DNA of 64,000 nt from Hexactinellida sp. DTS-2022. Its lineage: Eukaryota; Porifera; Hexactinellida. Position 1 is the first letter of the stretch. Every line of letters starts with the position of its first letter. The notes under the pieces are model-generated. The model had not been told where the DNA came from, ran no database searches, and was given only the letters and a program-made list of their open reading frames with translations. Position numbers and translations under genes: made by a program. Positions 35,116 to 47,414 of the stretch are shown here, in pieces. The stretch is taken from contig JAPNXP010000002.1 of NCBI GenBank assembly GCA_028753945.1, positions 11,470,001 to 11,534,000 of the forward strand, in the 5' to 3' direction.

Positions 35116-35832
35116 TTTTGTTCTAATCTCTCCTAATCTCTCATCTATTCAATTCTTCTTCATTGCTAAAGTCAGGTAGTTTAAATTCGGGAAGCATCTA
35201 CTACAGGATTTGTTAGCTCTTAATTAGAGTCATTCAAAGATAATGTTCTATACGTCTGATTTGTTTTCGATTAAATTTCCCTTTGTTCTCACTATCTTTT
35301 GGTGGAAACCGGTTGGGTAATTGATAGTGCCTCCAAGGAAAATGCTGTTGGCACAGCTGCAATTTTGGATTTTTTCACCATGTCATCATCACTATGAAGG
35401 TGTTAAATTATCTCAGAAAGGTTTTTCAGAAGGCAACGACCTTTAGAGTCGCGGATGTTTCCATCAAGCTCACTTCATTTTGGAGATATTCAAGTTGCAG
35501 ATGAATATAATAGGAGATGACTCAGCATTTTATGTGCGTGTTGGGTAATCACCCATCCTCAACTAACCCATTTAAATTATATAATTGACAAAATTGTGAA
35601 AATACATTTTTTGACGATGTCATCATCACCTCAAGGTGTCAAGACCCACTTGCGGTCCAAAGGTACAAGTCAATTCCACTGATTATTTTCCTTCAAATGT
35701 GTACACAGTGACCCAGCATCTTTGTATAGGCAAAAATTCACCACATCAAATGGTTTCAAAACTATTATAATCGTTTTTAGCGGAGTCGAAAACCCTAGTA
35801 TCCGTAATTTATTGATGATCAAACGTAAATAT
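35116..35832. other. No recognisable gene
   Basis: AT-rich DNA. The motif GATGTCATCATCAC, or a variant of it, occurs twice (near 35378 and 35617), each followed by AAGGTGT, hinting at a diverged direct repeat. Nothing else is supported. Confidence 0.4.
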
Positions 35833-36033
35833 ATTTGGACCAGGGTTGGAATTTAACCCGGGTTAAAGCGGGTTTTATTCTCCAGAAACGGATTTTCCAA
35901 ATTATAGTCCTGTTTTCAAATTGAACGATTTAATTAATTATATAAGCGTATTTATTGTAAGAGCTGCATAATACACTGCATATCAAAATTTAATATATAC
36001 AGTAATGAAAATCTAAAACAAATGTAGAGCAAA

Positions 36034-36191
36034 TCACCAGTCAAACTCCACTGAACCTCTCAATTCCCGATAACAGGTTACCAATTTTGCTGTTTTCTCT
36101 AAGCCTAATCTATTTCGAAGTTTGTTCTGGACTAAACGAAAATTAGAAAATATCCGCTCAATAGAAGCAGAACTTGCTGGTAGCCGTAGTA
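36034..36191 (-). pseudogene. hAT transposase C-terminal dimerisation remnant
   Basis: The minus strand reads LRLPASSASIERIFSNFRLV then NKLRNRLGLEKTAKLV and ends at a stop near 36034. This is the hAT C-terminal dimerisation region (the SxxxERxFS block). The upstream codons, split off by the insertions, resume at about 42754 (reading LALLLLRLP across the rejoined site). Only this tail of the protein survives, so the host element cannot make transposase. Confidence 0.8.
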
Positions 36192-36196
36192 CAGTG

Positions 36197-39100
36197 CGTG
36201 GAGTACGAAAATAAGGAGAGAGTACCCTATTGGAAAAGTGCACCATGATTGGTTAGAAGTGCCAAATAATATATTTCAGAATACATTGAATATCAACACA
36301 AATTTAATTATTTTGGTATTCTAGGATATACTCCTCTTTCACATCAACGAGTATTGCGAATTTGTTCATGAAATATATTGAAAACTGTTATACACTCTCA
36401 CAATATTAGACAACTACGACAATTCATTGCATTTTTAAATAGATGGAAACAATATACTAGTGTTGTACATTAAGTTATACTGGTAAATATTGTTTGCGGG
36501 ACAAGAAATAACTAGGATTCTTAAATTTTTTTAGTTTCCTACCCTGAATAGCTTTTAAATGTTCTCGCTGTCTTGAGTTAATGTCTTTAACTTTATTTGA
36601 TAGGATACAATTAGTTGCTATGGAACATATTTTATGAAGAATTGTCCATCCTTGTTCTTTACAAAAGCTGCATTCATTCCTCCAATTTGCACTCTGTGTA
36701 TCTTCAATGAAAATCGTTGTTAGTTGGATCAAAATCTTCCGTGAGGGTCCTGCTAAAAATCGATCTATTTATTAACTGTCTTTCTCAATCGTGACGAATA
36801 GTTTCCAAACTACAATGATGACATCAATAACAATCAATATGTGATGGCCATTTGAGTGAACCTCGGTCAGTAAGTTGGATTAGTTTGTATGTGTCATTAA
36901 ATTCAACAACATTCAACTCTTTGTCTTGGGTCAGCATAGAAAAACAAGCTTCACAGCTCTTAGATTGCTTCATATAGGGGTGTACTGCATAGCCTCCTAC
37001 AAAGGCGAAGATTGGAGAAGTTAAGTATCCAGAGCCAAGGTTGGAATGTTTCTTATGACCGAGAGAAATAGATCTAAATTTAGAAAACTATCCAATGGTT
37101 CATCAGGTGGCGGGGAGAATGATTGAATCAAATCTTTGACATTGATGTAGTCGCTTTCCTGTTGGTGTGAGAATATTTTTAGCATGCTGGAAAGTTTGAT
37201 TCTCCTTTCGCTCTCTAGTATTTGTGAATACGAGATATGGTATTGTGCACCCGACATCATGCGGTACAAACCAAAATGATGTTCAATTGGATCATTTTGC
37301 AATCGCGAAGTAAGAACATAATCAAAGCCACAGTTCTGAGTGAGGTGATTAACAATCGCTATCAGGGCAATACAGGAATGGGAAAAACTTGTGAAAGTTT
37401 GTGAACTAAGTTTCCCATGTTTTCCTTGACGACATCGCCATCTTTCAAGCCAGCTGATGACTAGTCTGAGAAAATTAAAGCGCTCATCGTTGTACTCAAG
37501 AGGCTTCGAGTACGCATCATTAAGCCTAATGTGTTTATGTGTGTATTTACGTTGAATATTTTCCATACCTTGATAATAATGTCTAGAAATTCGGGTGTCT
37601 GAGAATTTAAGTTGGTACAAGTAGCTTGGTAAATTGTTAGCGCAGCATATGTTGATGTATCAAATATCTTCAAGGCAAGGTTTACATTCTGCCTCTCCAA
37701 CATAGTAGGCCAGCAAGCTTTGGAAGTTAAGCGATGAGCTTGTTTAATTAAAGAAGACTTTCTTTTTGTATAATAATCGTATGTCCTGGAAACGAGCGAA
37801 ACTTAACTTAGATATATCATCAAAGTTTGGAAAAATTAATGGATTTGGATAGATAAAAGTACGATCATAGTCTTTTAAATTAAGCCAATTATTTCGAATT
37901 GTTTTGATGATGTGCACGAAATCGAAGCGGAGATAGAGGTTCCGTTTCGGATCATTTGGATGAGTAACGGTAGGAGTTAGAGTTTACTATCTGAAGAGAA
38001 TAATTAAAAAAGGCTAACATTTAGCGGATAATTATCTGTACATATTGCTTGTACTATCAGACCACAACGTTCAATATCAGTAATAACAGACTTGACTACT
38101 GTAGAGATATCTTCAGCTGTATTCGAAGTGCAGGGTAATAGACGGACCACCTGAGACCATTTTCTGTAGAGACTTGATGCCATTATGGCGAAAACTGTTT
38201 GAATAGGTTGATCAGGTTGCCACGAATAACCGATTATTCTTCCTCCTGTATAAGCCACAGTAGATTTGACATGTATCTCATCCATGTGTAGAATTAAATT
38301 TCGCTCCCTTTGATTAAATTCTGAAGTTGCTTTTTTGAGAAATGTTGAATAATCATTCTCTGAACCGAATTTAGAATAGAGCCGTTGGAGAGTTTTAGGA
38401 TGAGGAAGAGTAAGACAGTCTAACGATTGGAGGTATCGATAACATGCTGGTGACAATATGGGATTTGAGAGCCAACACTTGTATAATTACATTATACTTC
38501 CTACTGTTCTTATGCAGAAGAACTTTATCTAGTTGGCATTGGATGAATTGTAGACGTGAGAGGTACGCGAATTTACAATTGTTGTCAGTTAAATGGGTCA
38601 GATAGTTGTGAATGCAGTTTAGTTATCGATACACTAAGGTGGTTCGAAGCTTCTTTAAGATGATGGTCAAATGAGTCAAACAAATTATCGGGGGTAGAAG
38701 AAACGTCAATTTCTTCGAAACAATCTTCAACTTGCCTTGTATCGGATAAAGTGTTTATTTAAAGGGGAATTTCAACGTTATCGCGAAATCCCATGATCGT
38801 CAAGTTCTCATTTATCATTAAACGAATTTCAATGTTCAGCACATGATCATGTAATTTTCGCTTGAAGATGTGAAGAATACATTCAGAATACCAAACGACA
38901 AACTCGCACCTTGAATCTCTCGTCATCGTGGGCTTGTTTGTCTAAGCTTAGTTTAAGAGCTTGTGCAAACTGTTCTTTCTCCTTTAACTCGCGGTTAAAT
39001 CGAGTTGGCCTTGGCAATGAAATCAGAAGAAAGGTAACTAGGGCAGCCAGGCAAAATAGAAGGAACTGCTGTAGAACGAAGTTTAGGTCTTTCGCGTATT

Positions 39101-39655
39101 CTCTCGGTAACACTTCCGTCAGCTTGTAATGTTCTGTCAACAGTAATTATGTCTTCAGGGTGAAAGTGATGTGCACAAACATAAATATGTTTCAAACTTT
39201 CAATATTTTCTCGATGGAGCGCATTCATCCATTGATCACGTAACTCTGGGGGCGTGGCAGGAAGTTTAAAAACTTGGGTATAAGGCTCACCGCGGTAATT
39301 GCTTCTACACCCAGGAGCAGAGCACTGGTTCGGCATAAATAATAAGGATATCAACTATTATAGAGGGATTATGTAAAAACAAATGCATTTGTAAATATAA
39401 TTGAGTTAATTAAAATTAACGGAAAGTAAGTAATAGCATGTAATAAGAAATAAGGAGTATAATTAAGTTATCTTACTGTAGAAGAGGAGAAAATAGTCGC
39501 TAATAATATTTATGTGCCAACAACAACAGTCTTGAGAGTTTATACAACTGTATATATTTGTTGTAGAAATTGTGGTTGCGCAAGAAAATGCACTTCTAAC
39601 CAATCCATGGTGCACTTTTCCAATTGGGTACTCTCTCCTTATTTTCGTACTCCAC
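36197..39655 (-). mobile_element. P-type transposon, complete ends, decayed coding region
   Basis: Ends are inverted repeats of about 65 bases (outer GTGGAGTACGAAAATAAGG on both) with one mismatch and one indel. The 8-bp flank GTACAGTG occurs at 36189-36196 and 39656-39663, an octamer duplication as expected for P elements. 3459 bp. Its transposase is the pseudogene 36475-39336. Confidence 0.9.
36475..39336 (-). pseudogene. P-element-like THAP transposase, frameshifted
   Basis: Homologous along its length to the intact protein at 20055-22919. It opens with MPNQCSAPGCRSNYRGEPYT (ATG 39334-39336) and a complete-looking THAP finger. MDEIHVKS and CTDNYPLNVS are in the 38004-38456 frame, and NDPIEHHFGLYRMMSGAQYH in the 37021-37620 frame. 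The tail, ending KLKKFKN, lies at 36475-36732. Each block is in a different frame or follows a stop, so several indels have broken it, while catalytic motifs remain readable. The bounding TIRs are nearly intact, so it could still be mobilised in trans (inference). Confidence 0.92.
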
Positions 39656-39727
39656 GTACAGTGGTTCTCAAACTTAACTACTTCGCGACCCACTTTACTT
39701 CTCCAACAAACTCGCGACCCCCTTATC

Positions 39728-40365
39728 TAGGGATCGACAGGGAATCCCGGTTAATTCCCGGTTTTGCCGGGATTTGGTTATTTTTCCGGGATCCCGGTTA
39801 TTGCTGGGTACGCCTGAATTTACCGGGATCTAGCCGGGAATTTTAGAAACCTTTATGTAGTGGAACTCCTAAAGATTAAATTCTACTCATTAATTTATGA
39901 TTAGACGTATTTATTATAGACCATAGACATTAACATTAAATTATTTCAGAATTCTGGACACCCCGCTATTCCGAATCCCGACCATTCTTTTAGGGCGAAA
40001 CCATACCTAAGGCTACCTTTATCCTCAGAAATACGGTCCATTCACAACATCAATAGTTGACAACTTGTTGAATCAATAGTTCACGTCTTGAACCAAAACA
40101 TTTTATTAACAATTATACGAGTAGACGAGACGATACATTGCAATGTAAATACATACGTGTACATATCTATAAATGATGTATATCCTATTTATTCATCCTA
40201 TTTAGTACTTTCATATAGTTCCAAATAATAGGTGAACTTCATAATGTGACATTTAGATTATCATACTACTATACTAGTACATAATTGTGTATTACGTCGT
40301 TTATGTACTATTCCCGGTAAAAATCTGACAATCCCGGCATGAAATCTTATCCCGGTCGATCCCTA
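39728..40365. mobile_element. hAT-type MITE, 638 bp (CCCGG-rich ends)
   Basis: Ends TAGGGATCGACAGGGAATCC and inverted TAGGGATCGACCGGGATAAG. Perfect 8-bp TSD CCCTTATC at 39720-39727 and 40366-40373. Subterminal CCCGG repeats. Confidence 0.92.
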
Positions 40366-40386
40366 CCCTTATCTAATAAATATAAC

Positions 40387-40798
40387 TAGGGCTGAAACGA
40401 ATATACCGAATATTCGAATATTCGTTCGAAATGATTGAACGAATATTCGTTCGTTTGCAAACGAATATTCGTTACGAAACGAATATTCGTTTGGACGAAT
40501 ATTAGATTGAAACGGATATTCGTTAACTAATTTTGGGCAAAACAAGACTTTTGTATAGCTGAGAGATATAGTAAATATATATTCCCCCTTAAACTAGCTG
40601 ATTATTAGTCAACTTGTGTATAATACACTTTGTGACTATTATTATACCATTCTAACATTATCAAAAACCTATTTTCCAATGTATTTTGTCTCTTGAAATT
40701 GATTTAATGCTTAGTCATCCAAACGAACGAATATTCGAATATTCGTTCGTTTAGAAAAAGGTTCGTTCGTTACATTTCGAATATTCGTTTCAGCCCTA
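40387..40798. mobile_element. hAT-type MITE, 412 bp (GAATATTCG-rich)
   Basis: Ends TAGGGCTGAAACGAATAT and inverted TAGGGCTGAAACGAATATTC. Perfect TSD AATATAAC at 40379-40386 and 40799-40806. Dense CGAATATTCGTTCG palindromes occur near both ends. Confidence 0.93.
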
Positions 40799-40825
40799 AA
40801 TATAACTATATTTGATACCTTACCC

Positions 40826-41124
40826 CAGGGGTCCCCAAACTGCGGCCCGCGATAGTAAAATATGCGGCCCGCCAAAGAATATATTGGAAAGCAAACAGGC
40901 TCAGATCGCCAAATGAAACTACATATAGTTATAGTGATAGTGGTAGTTATCTTTTGTAATTGATAATAGCCATTTAAAATTACATGATTTAAAGATTTAA
41001 TGCTTGGTTACAATAAAAATTGAAATGTATATGCTGTTGAAATTTTAGTTTATTTAATTTGCGGTCCTCGATCAAGTTCTTATAACTAATGTGGCCCTCG
41101 ACTGAGAAAGTTTGGGGACCCCTG
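40826..41124. mobile_element. hAT-type MITE, 299 bp
   Basis: Starts CAGGGGTCCCCAAACT and ends AGTTTGGGGACCCCTG, perfectly inverted. TSD CCTTACCC / CCTTACAC (40818-40825, 41125-41132). Inner GCGGCCCGC and TGCGGTCCTCG blocks. Confidence 0.92.
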
Positions 41125-42006
41125 CCTTACACCATTCATTATATGATAGTTATTTTTATTCAGTTAATACGAGATAGTTTGATATATTTCTTCTTTCACC
41201 TTGTCCATTCATAATACTTATCACCACACTATAGATTTAGACCCCAGTGGCGTAGCCATGGCCCTCCGTAGCCAGGCGCCGTGTGTCACAATCAGTGTAG
41301 AGCCCATCTAGAGCAGTTGCCAGGGTGCGGCACTTGGGGCACAAGTTGAACCAAAAATATTTGTGAAAACCATAGTGCCCACTAATATAATTCTTTATTA
41401 CGGTAATGTCGCACCGAAATTTACCAGTGCCGAACCATCATGCACTCCACCGTCTTAGTATTTAGCCATCCGGGCCCAGCTTAAATAGTTAGGGCCTGCT
41501 GCAAGGGCGAAAGCGCCCAAGGAAGAGGTACAAAATCTCAATACTCATGTTTAAAATTAGTGCTACCTCGATTAACCTTACTAGTTGGGAGCCCAAAAGG
41601 TTCTGAATACGAGGTCTCGCTGTACAAAGACCACAATGTAATTGGATATAAACTTGAGAAAAGTGGGCACTAAGAACGCCAAAATTATTTTACTCTCGTT
41701 AGCATAGTTCGGTGTTAATAATGTTAAATTTTCTACGATTTCCCAGCGCCTATTCCTTCTCCGAATAGGTTCCTCCGCTATTGAATAAAAAAATTCTGGA
41801 TCCTCTCATGGAGAGACAACTGAAGGTAAAATACTTAATGCAGAACATATAGTCAAGTCCATTTGAAATGTTATTAGAATCACAGACGGTACAATCATTT
41901 AGAAGTTTTTACGACCCTTGAACCCATATGTGACATTAGTATAGTAACTTTGTATATAAGCCCCAAGTATATCCCAGGTAAACTCTATTCTCAGCTACGG
42001 CACTGG

Positions 42007-42662
42007 CAGTGCTGCCAAGTCTCCGTAAATTTACGTAGACTACGTGAATATGACCCCTATCTACGTGTCTACGTATGGAGACTTGAATCTACGTATTTCA
42101 AGCGAAATCAATTCAAGACTTTTTGTTTCACATTAAACTGTGTTTGTTATTACCTAATAGTGAACCATAATTACCATATAATCATTATTTATGTTATATA
42201 ATATGTTAAATAATAACTTAATGATGGATATTTGCAATCACAGAATACTCTGATTATATCACATCACTAAAATATGTTAGATTGGGGGATAGACTCAATT
42301 GACAAATTTCACAATGTAGCTTCACATTGTATCTTTAAACAGGACTTGCTAATTCTCTAGTGAATTCATTACAGCATATCACATAATGTTTCAAAGTATG
42401 TACGACCATATTAAATAGTACTTTGATAGTTTGTGCATGGTATTAGTGAGTATATCTTATTGTTTGCAAGCGCGAAATTGTCCATATATCTACCTTTTAT
42501 ATGTTTATTCATACAAAGTTGTTTGTTTATGTTATTTGTAAAAGTAAATTAAGACATTTTGGGTCACAGTGGGATTTTAGAATGCTCCGTAAAATTTTTT
42601 GTTTCTCCGTAAATTTTATCCTCAATCTCGAGGAATTTATCTGAACTCACTTGGCAGCACTG
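42007..42662. mobile_element. hAT-type MITE, 656 bp
   Basis: Starts CAGTGCTGCCAAGTCTCCG and ends ACTTGGCAGCACTG. Perfect TSD GGCACTGG at 41999-42006 and 42663-42670. Repeated CTCCGTAAATTT near both ends. Confidence 0.92.
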
Positions 42663-43065
42663 GGCACTGGCGACCCCCGGTCACCCCCCGCTTAGTTGTT
42701 CATTGACCCCCTTGGGGATCGCGACCCCCAGTTTGGGAATCGCTGCCGTAGTAGAAGAAGGGCTAAGTCACACAACTTTGAATCTACATCTTTGATTGTT
42801 TACTTGAAGCACCTCAGATTGTTGTAACTTTTAAGAAATTATCAAAAAACATCATTACTGAATCTCAATATAATCCTCGCAGAATTCGGATTCTCAATCC
42901 AAACAATTGACATAGCTAAAATTAACTTGATTTACATGTACATTAGAATAAAACCCACTTTAACCCAGTTTAAGGTCCCACAAAAAGGGGGTTTGCCCAG
43001 CCCGGGTTTAATCCGGGTATTTTAACCCGGGGGGTGGGTTAAATTTTGCCAACCCTGATTTGGAC

Positions 43066-44022
43066 TATGCTCTTGTAAACCTTAACTTGCAAACAGAATT
43101 TAATAACAATATTTTTTGTAATTTTTCTATCTTATTTTTTGTCTTTTCATATTTGGAGGATTTTATATTTGGATGGAAAGTTTCTAAATATATTTTAAGT
43201 ATACTTTAAAATAAAGTTATAAACACATCATCAGAGCTCTAAAGAATGAGAGTAAGTATATATTAGTGCATGATGACCTAAAATACTTTTAGTTTATCGA
43301 TAAAAGTTTATCGTATCATAACTTTTGACGCGTTTCAAAGCGTTAGATGAAATTATTTCATTTGAAAGTTCATTATATTCTGAAAAGATATGATATAGGG
43401 TTCAGGGTTAGCGCGGATGTTCATTTAGCAGCTGGAAGGGAGTGCGGTAGCGGTGCACATAATTTTTGAACAAACAAAATTCTAGAGATATTATTTCATT
43501 ATGGTTAAATAGAAAGTGTAAAATACTCGCACATTAACACGCATTATAGTAACGAATAGAAAGATTATCTACACTTGTTTTAATTTGTGAACGAACTCAT
43601 AGAAGAAATATTTCAAATCATGATTTAAATGTTTGATTTCCATTATTGAAACCATGAACTTGATACGCTTTTAATAATTAATGATTAATAATTGAAGTTT
43701 AATAAGATCGTGAATAAAGCCAGTGAAGGAAACTTGAAATGCTTTGAAAAAGTACTTATGAGTATATTGTGAACAATTTCCCCTGGATCAGCTTTACCCC
43801 TTCTCTTCACACACCTTTGGCACATTCCACTGAACTTACCGACAAGTACAACAATGGATGCGGGTTAAAGTTGTACTCTTAGGCAGAGATGGAACCGGTC
43901 GAAATTTTCATGAACCGACCCGACCGGTGCAGTTGGAAATTTGACCCGACCCGACCGGCCGGTCGACCGGTCAAGCTTAACTAGGAATAATTTATAAATA
44001 ATAGAATAAGAATCTACTGTAG
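43066..44022. other. No gene; one unpaired hAT-like end
   Basis: AT-rich DNA. CAGAGATGGAACCGGTCG at about 43884 resembles the left tip of the 63274-63686 element and is followed by GACCGGCCGGTCGACCGG. No matching right end was found, so this is a truncated or split copy. Confidence 0.5.
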
Positions 44023-47000
44023 TGTCATGTCCATAGACTCCTTTAGATAAGGACTGGAATGTCGCGATCTCGGGATTTTTAACTTGAGTCTGAGAGGCTC
44101 CAATTTTATAAATTGAAAAAGCATTAGATTTCCGGTTTCCAAATGTGATTTTGGTATATAGTGGTAACCTTTGGCACCCGTCAACAATTTGAGGTTTTCA
44201 CTCAAAATTTCTCACACCTCGACAAGTTATGACGTCATTGTCACATTTAGAGAACTGTGAACATTCACTTAATTGCACATAACTCCCGCCCTCTAAGAGA
44301 TGGAAATCTCAAAATTTAATAGAACATGGACATTAATGATGCAGACACGTTGGTCAGATTGCCACGATGCAGACACGTTGGCCAGATTGCCATTATGCGT
44401 ACTCATTATCCATCCCATGATGTCGTAATTACTAAAATTTCACATTTTTTAATTTGACTATTGGCCTCTGCGCTTTATTTTTATTGTTAGAAGTGTATAA
44501 TTCATACACCAACCGCTTTGCGGTTGGTGTGTGGTTGGGTTTTGCCGCAAAGCGACCTAGCAAGCGAAGCACCCTAGTATATATAGATATACTGTAGCAT
44601 CAATCTATATAGATACTAGCGAGCTTTGCGGCATAATCCAACCACACACCAACCGCTTTGCGGTTGGTGTGTGGTTTATATACTTCTAACATTTATTATA
44701 AATCGTAAATAGACCTAAATCAGGGCCGTGAACTTGGGGGATGCCGGGGGCTCTAGGCCTACCTGGCACCCCCATGATTTTCTCGTGTCTTGCCAAGATG
44801 TAATGCTTGGTAGTACGCTTGTGCTACGATGTATAATATATAATATATCGCATTATTGACTATATCGCCACAAATCACAAGGAAACAAGCTCCAGTTGAA
44901 AACAGTCTTTCCCAATTACAACATCATGCAAGTCTAGAATTATACAGTGGCGAATCTATAGTCCCAATATTTAGCTGAAATTAAGTAGAGTGTAGAACGC
45001 ATTCATGCAAATGTCTTAGAATTGTCTAGGTCTAAATATTACATTTGTAAATCTACTATAGTCTCTAGTTCCTTCTTCATGGCGAACCGCCCAAGGCGCA
45101 TGTCATTCCTAATGATGAACTCGTCCATCTGAGCGTCCCTGTCTACATTGTTCACACGCTCCTTGTATACGGCCAAAATTGCCACGATATTCAGCCTATC
45201 TTTGGATATTGTAGAAGGCAGGCCCCCGGAGAACCGAAAAGGGACGTTCAGCTTCACACGACGTAGAGGGCAGCGTCAGATAGATTCTCAGGAGGTTGGC
45301 CAGGTCCGGCAGAATGGTCGGAAGCACCTGGTCTTTACTGCTTGTCATTGCATCAATGAGCGTTTGCACTGTCAATTCCTGATCCTGTTTTGCGCGCAAG
45401 TCCGAACCACTGCTCCCTTTGGCGTTGGATGTGATCCTCACGGATGTTCCCATTGTAGAGATTGCAAACTGAGTGGATAACTTCGTCACCTGTATTTGGC
45501 TCAGCTAGCTCCTTCTCGATCTGCTCGACCTTCTGCATGCTCGGAGAGTGGTACCTCTTGAAGACACCTTCGACGGCACCACTGAACACGGACTTGCACA
45601 AGTCGGTGTAGTAGGCCTCGATCTTTTCTTCTTGAATCTCGAGATCCACTTGCTGACCTCTCCTGCGGCGCTCAGCATTTCCGCGCGGAATAGAGGGAAG
45701 GTCGATACCCAGATCAATAGCCTCAGCTTTTACTGCGGTATAAAAACCAGCAGCGCGCAGATCGTCTGAGGCATCTTGCCCGAGAATGGACGCGAGCTGC
45801 TCGACATACCTCCTCGTAGCTCCAATGGTCACTGTGCGCCCCTGCATAGCTGTGTGCACGGGATGGATAGTTTAAAACAGGCGGTGGAGAGTCCGTATCA
45901 GGAAGAACATTTTGAACGACTCCATGTTCTGGAGTAGCCCCTGTACCTTGGCTCTCATCGTGGCAGGCTGATCGCGATCATTGGACATTGCTTCCATCCA
46001 GTCGAGGAGCTGCGAGTACAAAGCAATTAAAGTTTCCATCGCCGGCAGTCGCAACACCCACCTGGTGTCACACAGAGGACGAATGTGCACGTCCTTAGCC
46101 GCAGAGTCGTCTTCATGCACAAGTTTTTTGAAGCTTGCAACTCGCTTGGCCGAGTCTCGAACTAATACAATGATTGACTGGATCATTTCCATGGTATTCA
46201 CGACTGAGGGGAGGCACTTGGTAGCGTCTTGGCAGACTAGATTCAACTGGTGGCCTGCGCAGTAGACGTAAAGCGCTTTCGGGTGCTCTTGCAATACCCT
46301 GGCCTGCAGGCCAGAACGCTCGTCTCGCATGTTTGCCGCTCCATCGTAAGCTTGTCCCCTCACTAGGTCGAATTCCAAACCCAGCAGCAGTAGAGCATCC
46401 TTAACAAGCGCAAGAATAGTCGCAGAATCAGTCTTCTCCGTCTTGTAGAAACCCAAGAAGCTCTCCTCGATTGTAAAGTTTTGGAAACGTGGCGAACGCA
46501 TATGGGTACCTGCTCCTCAATAGAGAGGTCTGTTGTTTCATCTATGATGATTGCGAAGTAGCCATTGTTCTTCACATTGGATATCAGCTGACATATCACT
46601 GTATGGTGGAGCAACGTCAAAACCTCATTCTGAATTTGCCGCGATGTCCATGTGTACTTTGCAGTACTCTCCTCCACCCGATGCATCCATTGCTTGATGT
46701 TTTTATTTTATTTCCCAAGGAGGATGAGCAGTTGCTTGAGGTTACCCTCATCGGTCCCTGCATCCCGATGGCCGCGAAAGACCTGGCCCTGCTGTGCAAG
46801 GTAAAAACAGCGTCAAAGATGCATCTGAATGACTCGCGGTTGGAAACCCGTTCTGCATCCCTCTTACTCATTAGCGTAGCAGTGATTGTTCTATGCGAAT
46901 TGTGGGCCAGGAATACTTTTTCGGTTTCCCTGTGTATTTGGGAACGTTCATGTTTCTCGATGAGCTCCATGTCTTTAAAAAAGCGGGTGAACCTCTAGCA

Positions 47001-47414
47001 GCGAACGTGGACCTCCTTACATCCTCAATCCTGATAAATCTCGGAAACCGATTCATATTAAGTGCCCAGGCGCACGGATCACACCAACACACGTGACTAG
47101 TGTTGTTATATTGAAGCCACTGACGGCCGTCCTTCCAGGTGTTCTGAAATGTTCGCATGTTACTTGGATGTGTCCAACGGCGGTGATGCTATCCGGCATT
47201 CCGCTGACTTACTCACGCAGTTCCTGTGGGGGCAGTAGGTCCATGTCGTCCTTTGGAGCCTCGGCATCCATGGCGTCGTCAGCGTCGTCCTGAGTTTGAG
47301 GCTCGGATTCATGAGTAGATCCAATACGTGCGTGAGGCGGCGATTGTGGAATCTGGCTTGATCCGTCCTTGATGTAGCTCGTCATTAGGGTTTGCTGCTG
47401 CTGTATCTGCAGCC

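Larger units (their letters stand above)
36192..42745. mobile_element. hAT-type MITE (CAGTGGTTCTCAAAC family), multiply split
   Basis: The first five bases CAGTG lie at 36192-36196, left of a P element; the rest resumes at 39659 (CAGTGGTTCTCAAAC) and ends CAGTTTGGGAATCGCTG at 42745. The TSD CCGTAGTA is perfect (36184-36191, 42746-42753). It inserted in the hAT shell and was then hit by a P element and at least four hAT elements. Confidence 0.88.
35841..43057. mobile_element. hAT derivative (outer shell of a nested cluster)
   Basis: Left end CAGGGTTGGAATTTAACCCG and inverted right end CAGGGTTGGCAAAATTTAAC, with a perfect 8-bp TSD ATTTGGAC at 35833-35840 and 43058-43065. Its own sequence is only about 35841-36191 plus 42754-43057. 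It retains the C-terminal end of a hAT transposase. Everything between is later insertions. Confidence 0.92.

Noticed and set aside
36034-36246. 70-codon frame starting MVHFSNRVLSPYF as one hAT protein
   Set aside because: Its first ~19 codons are the P-element TIR; the hAT homology begins only at LRLPASS. The frame is a chimera of two elements.
39591-39655. Inverted hAT duplication flanking the P copy
   Set aside because: At first this looked like a hAT fragment duplicated in inverse orientation; the GTACAGTG duplication shows the 65-bp blocks are the P element's own TIRs.
41247-41990. Further hAT MITE starting CAGTGGCGTAGCCATGG
   Set aside because: The tip looks right, but no inverted right end or TSD could be found; left unannotated.
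45148-45480. 110-codon plus-strand open frame
   Set aside because: Antisense shadow of the GC-rich hAT transposase pseudogene, no motif of its own.
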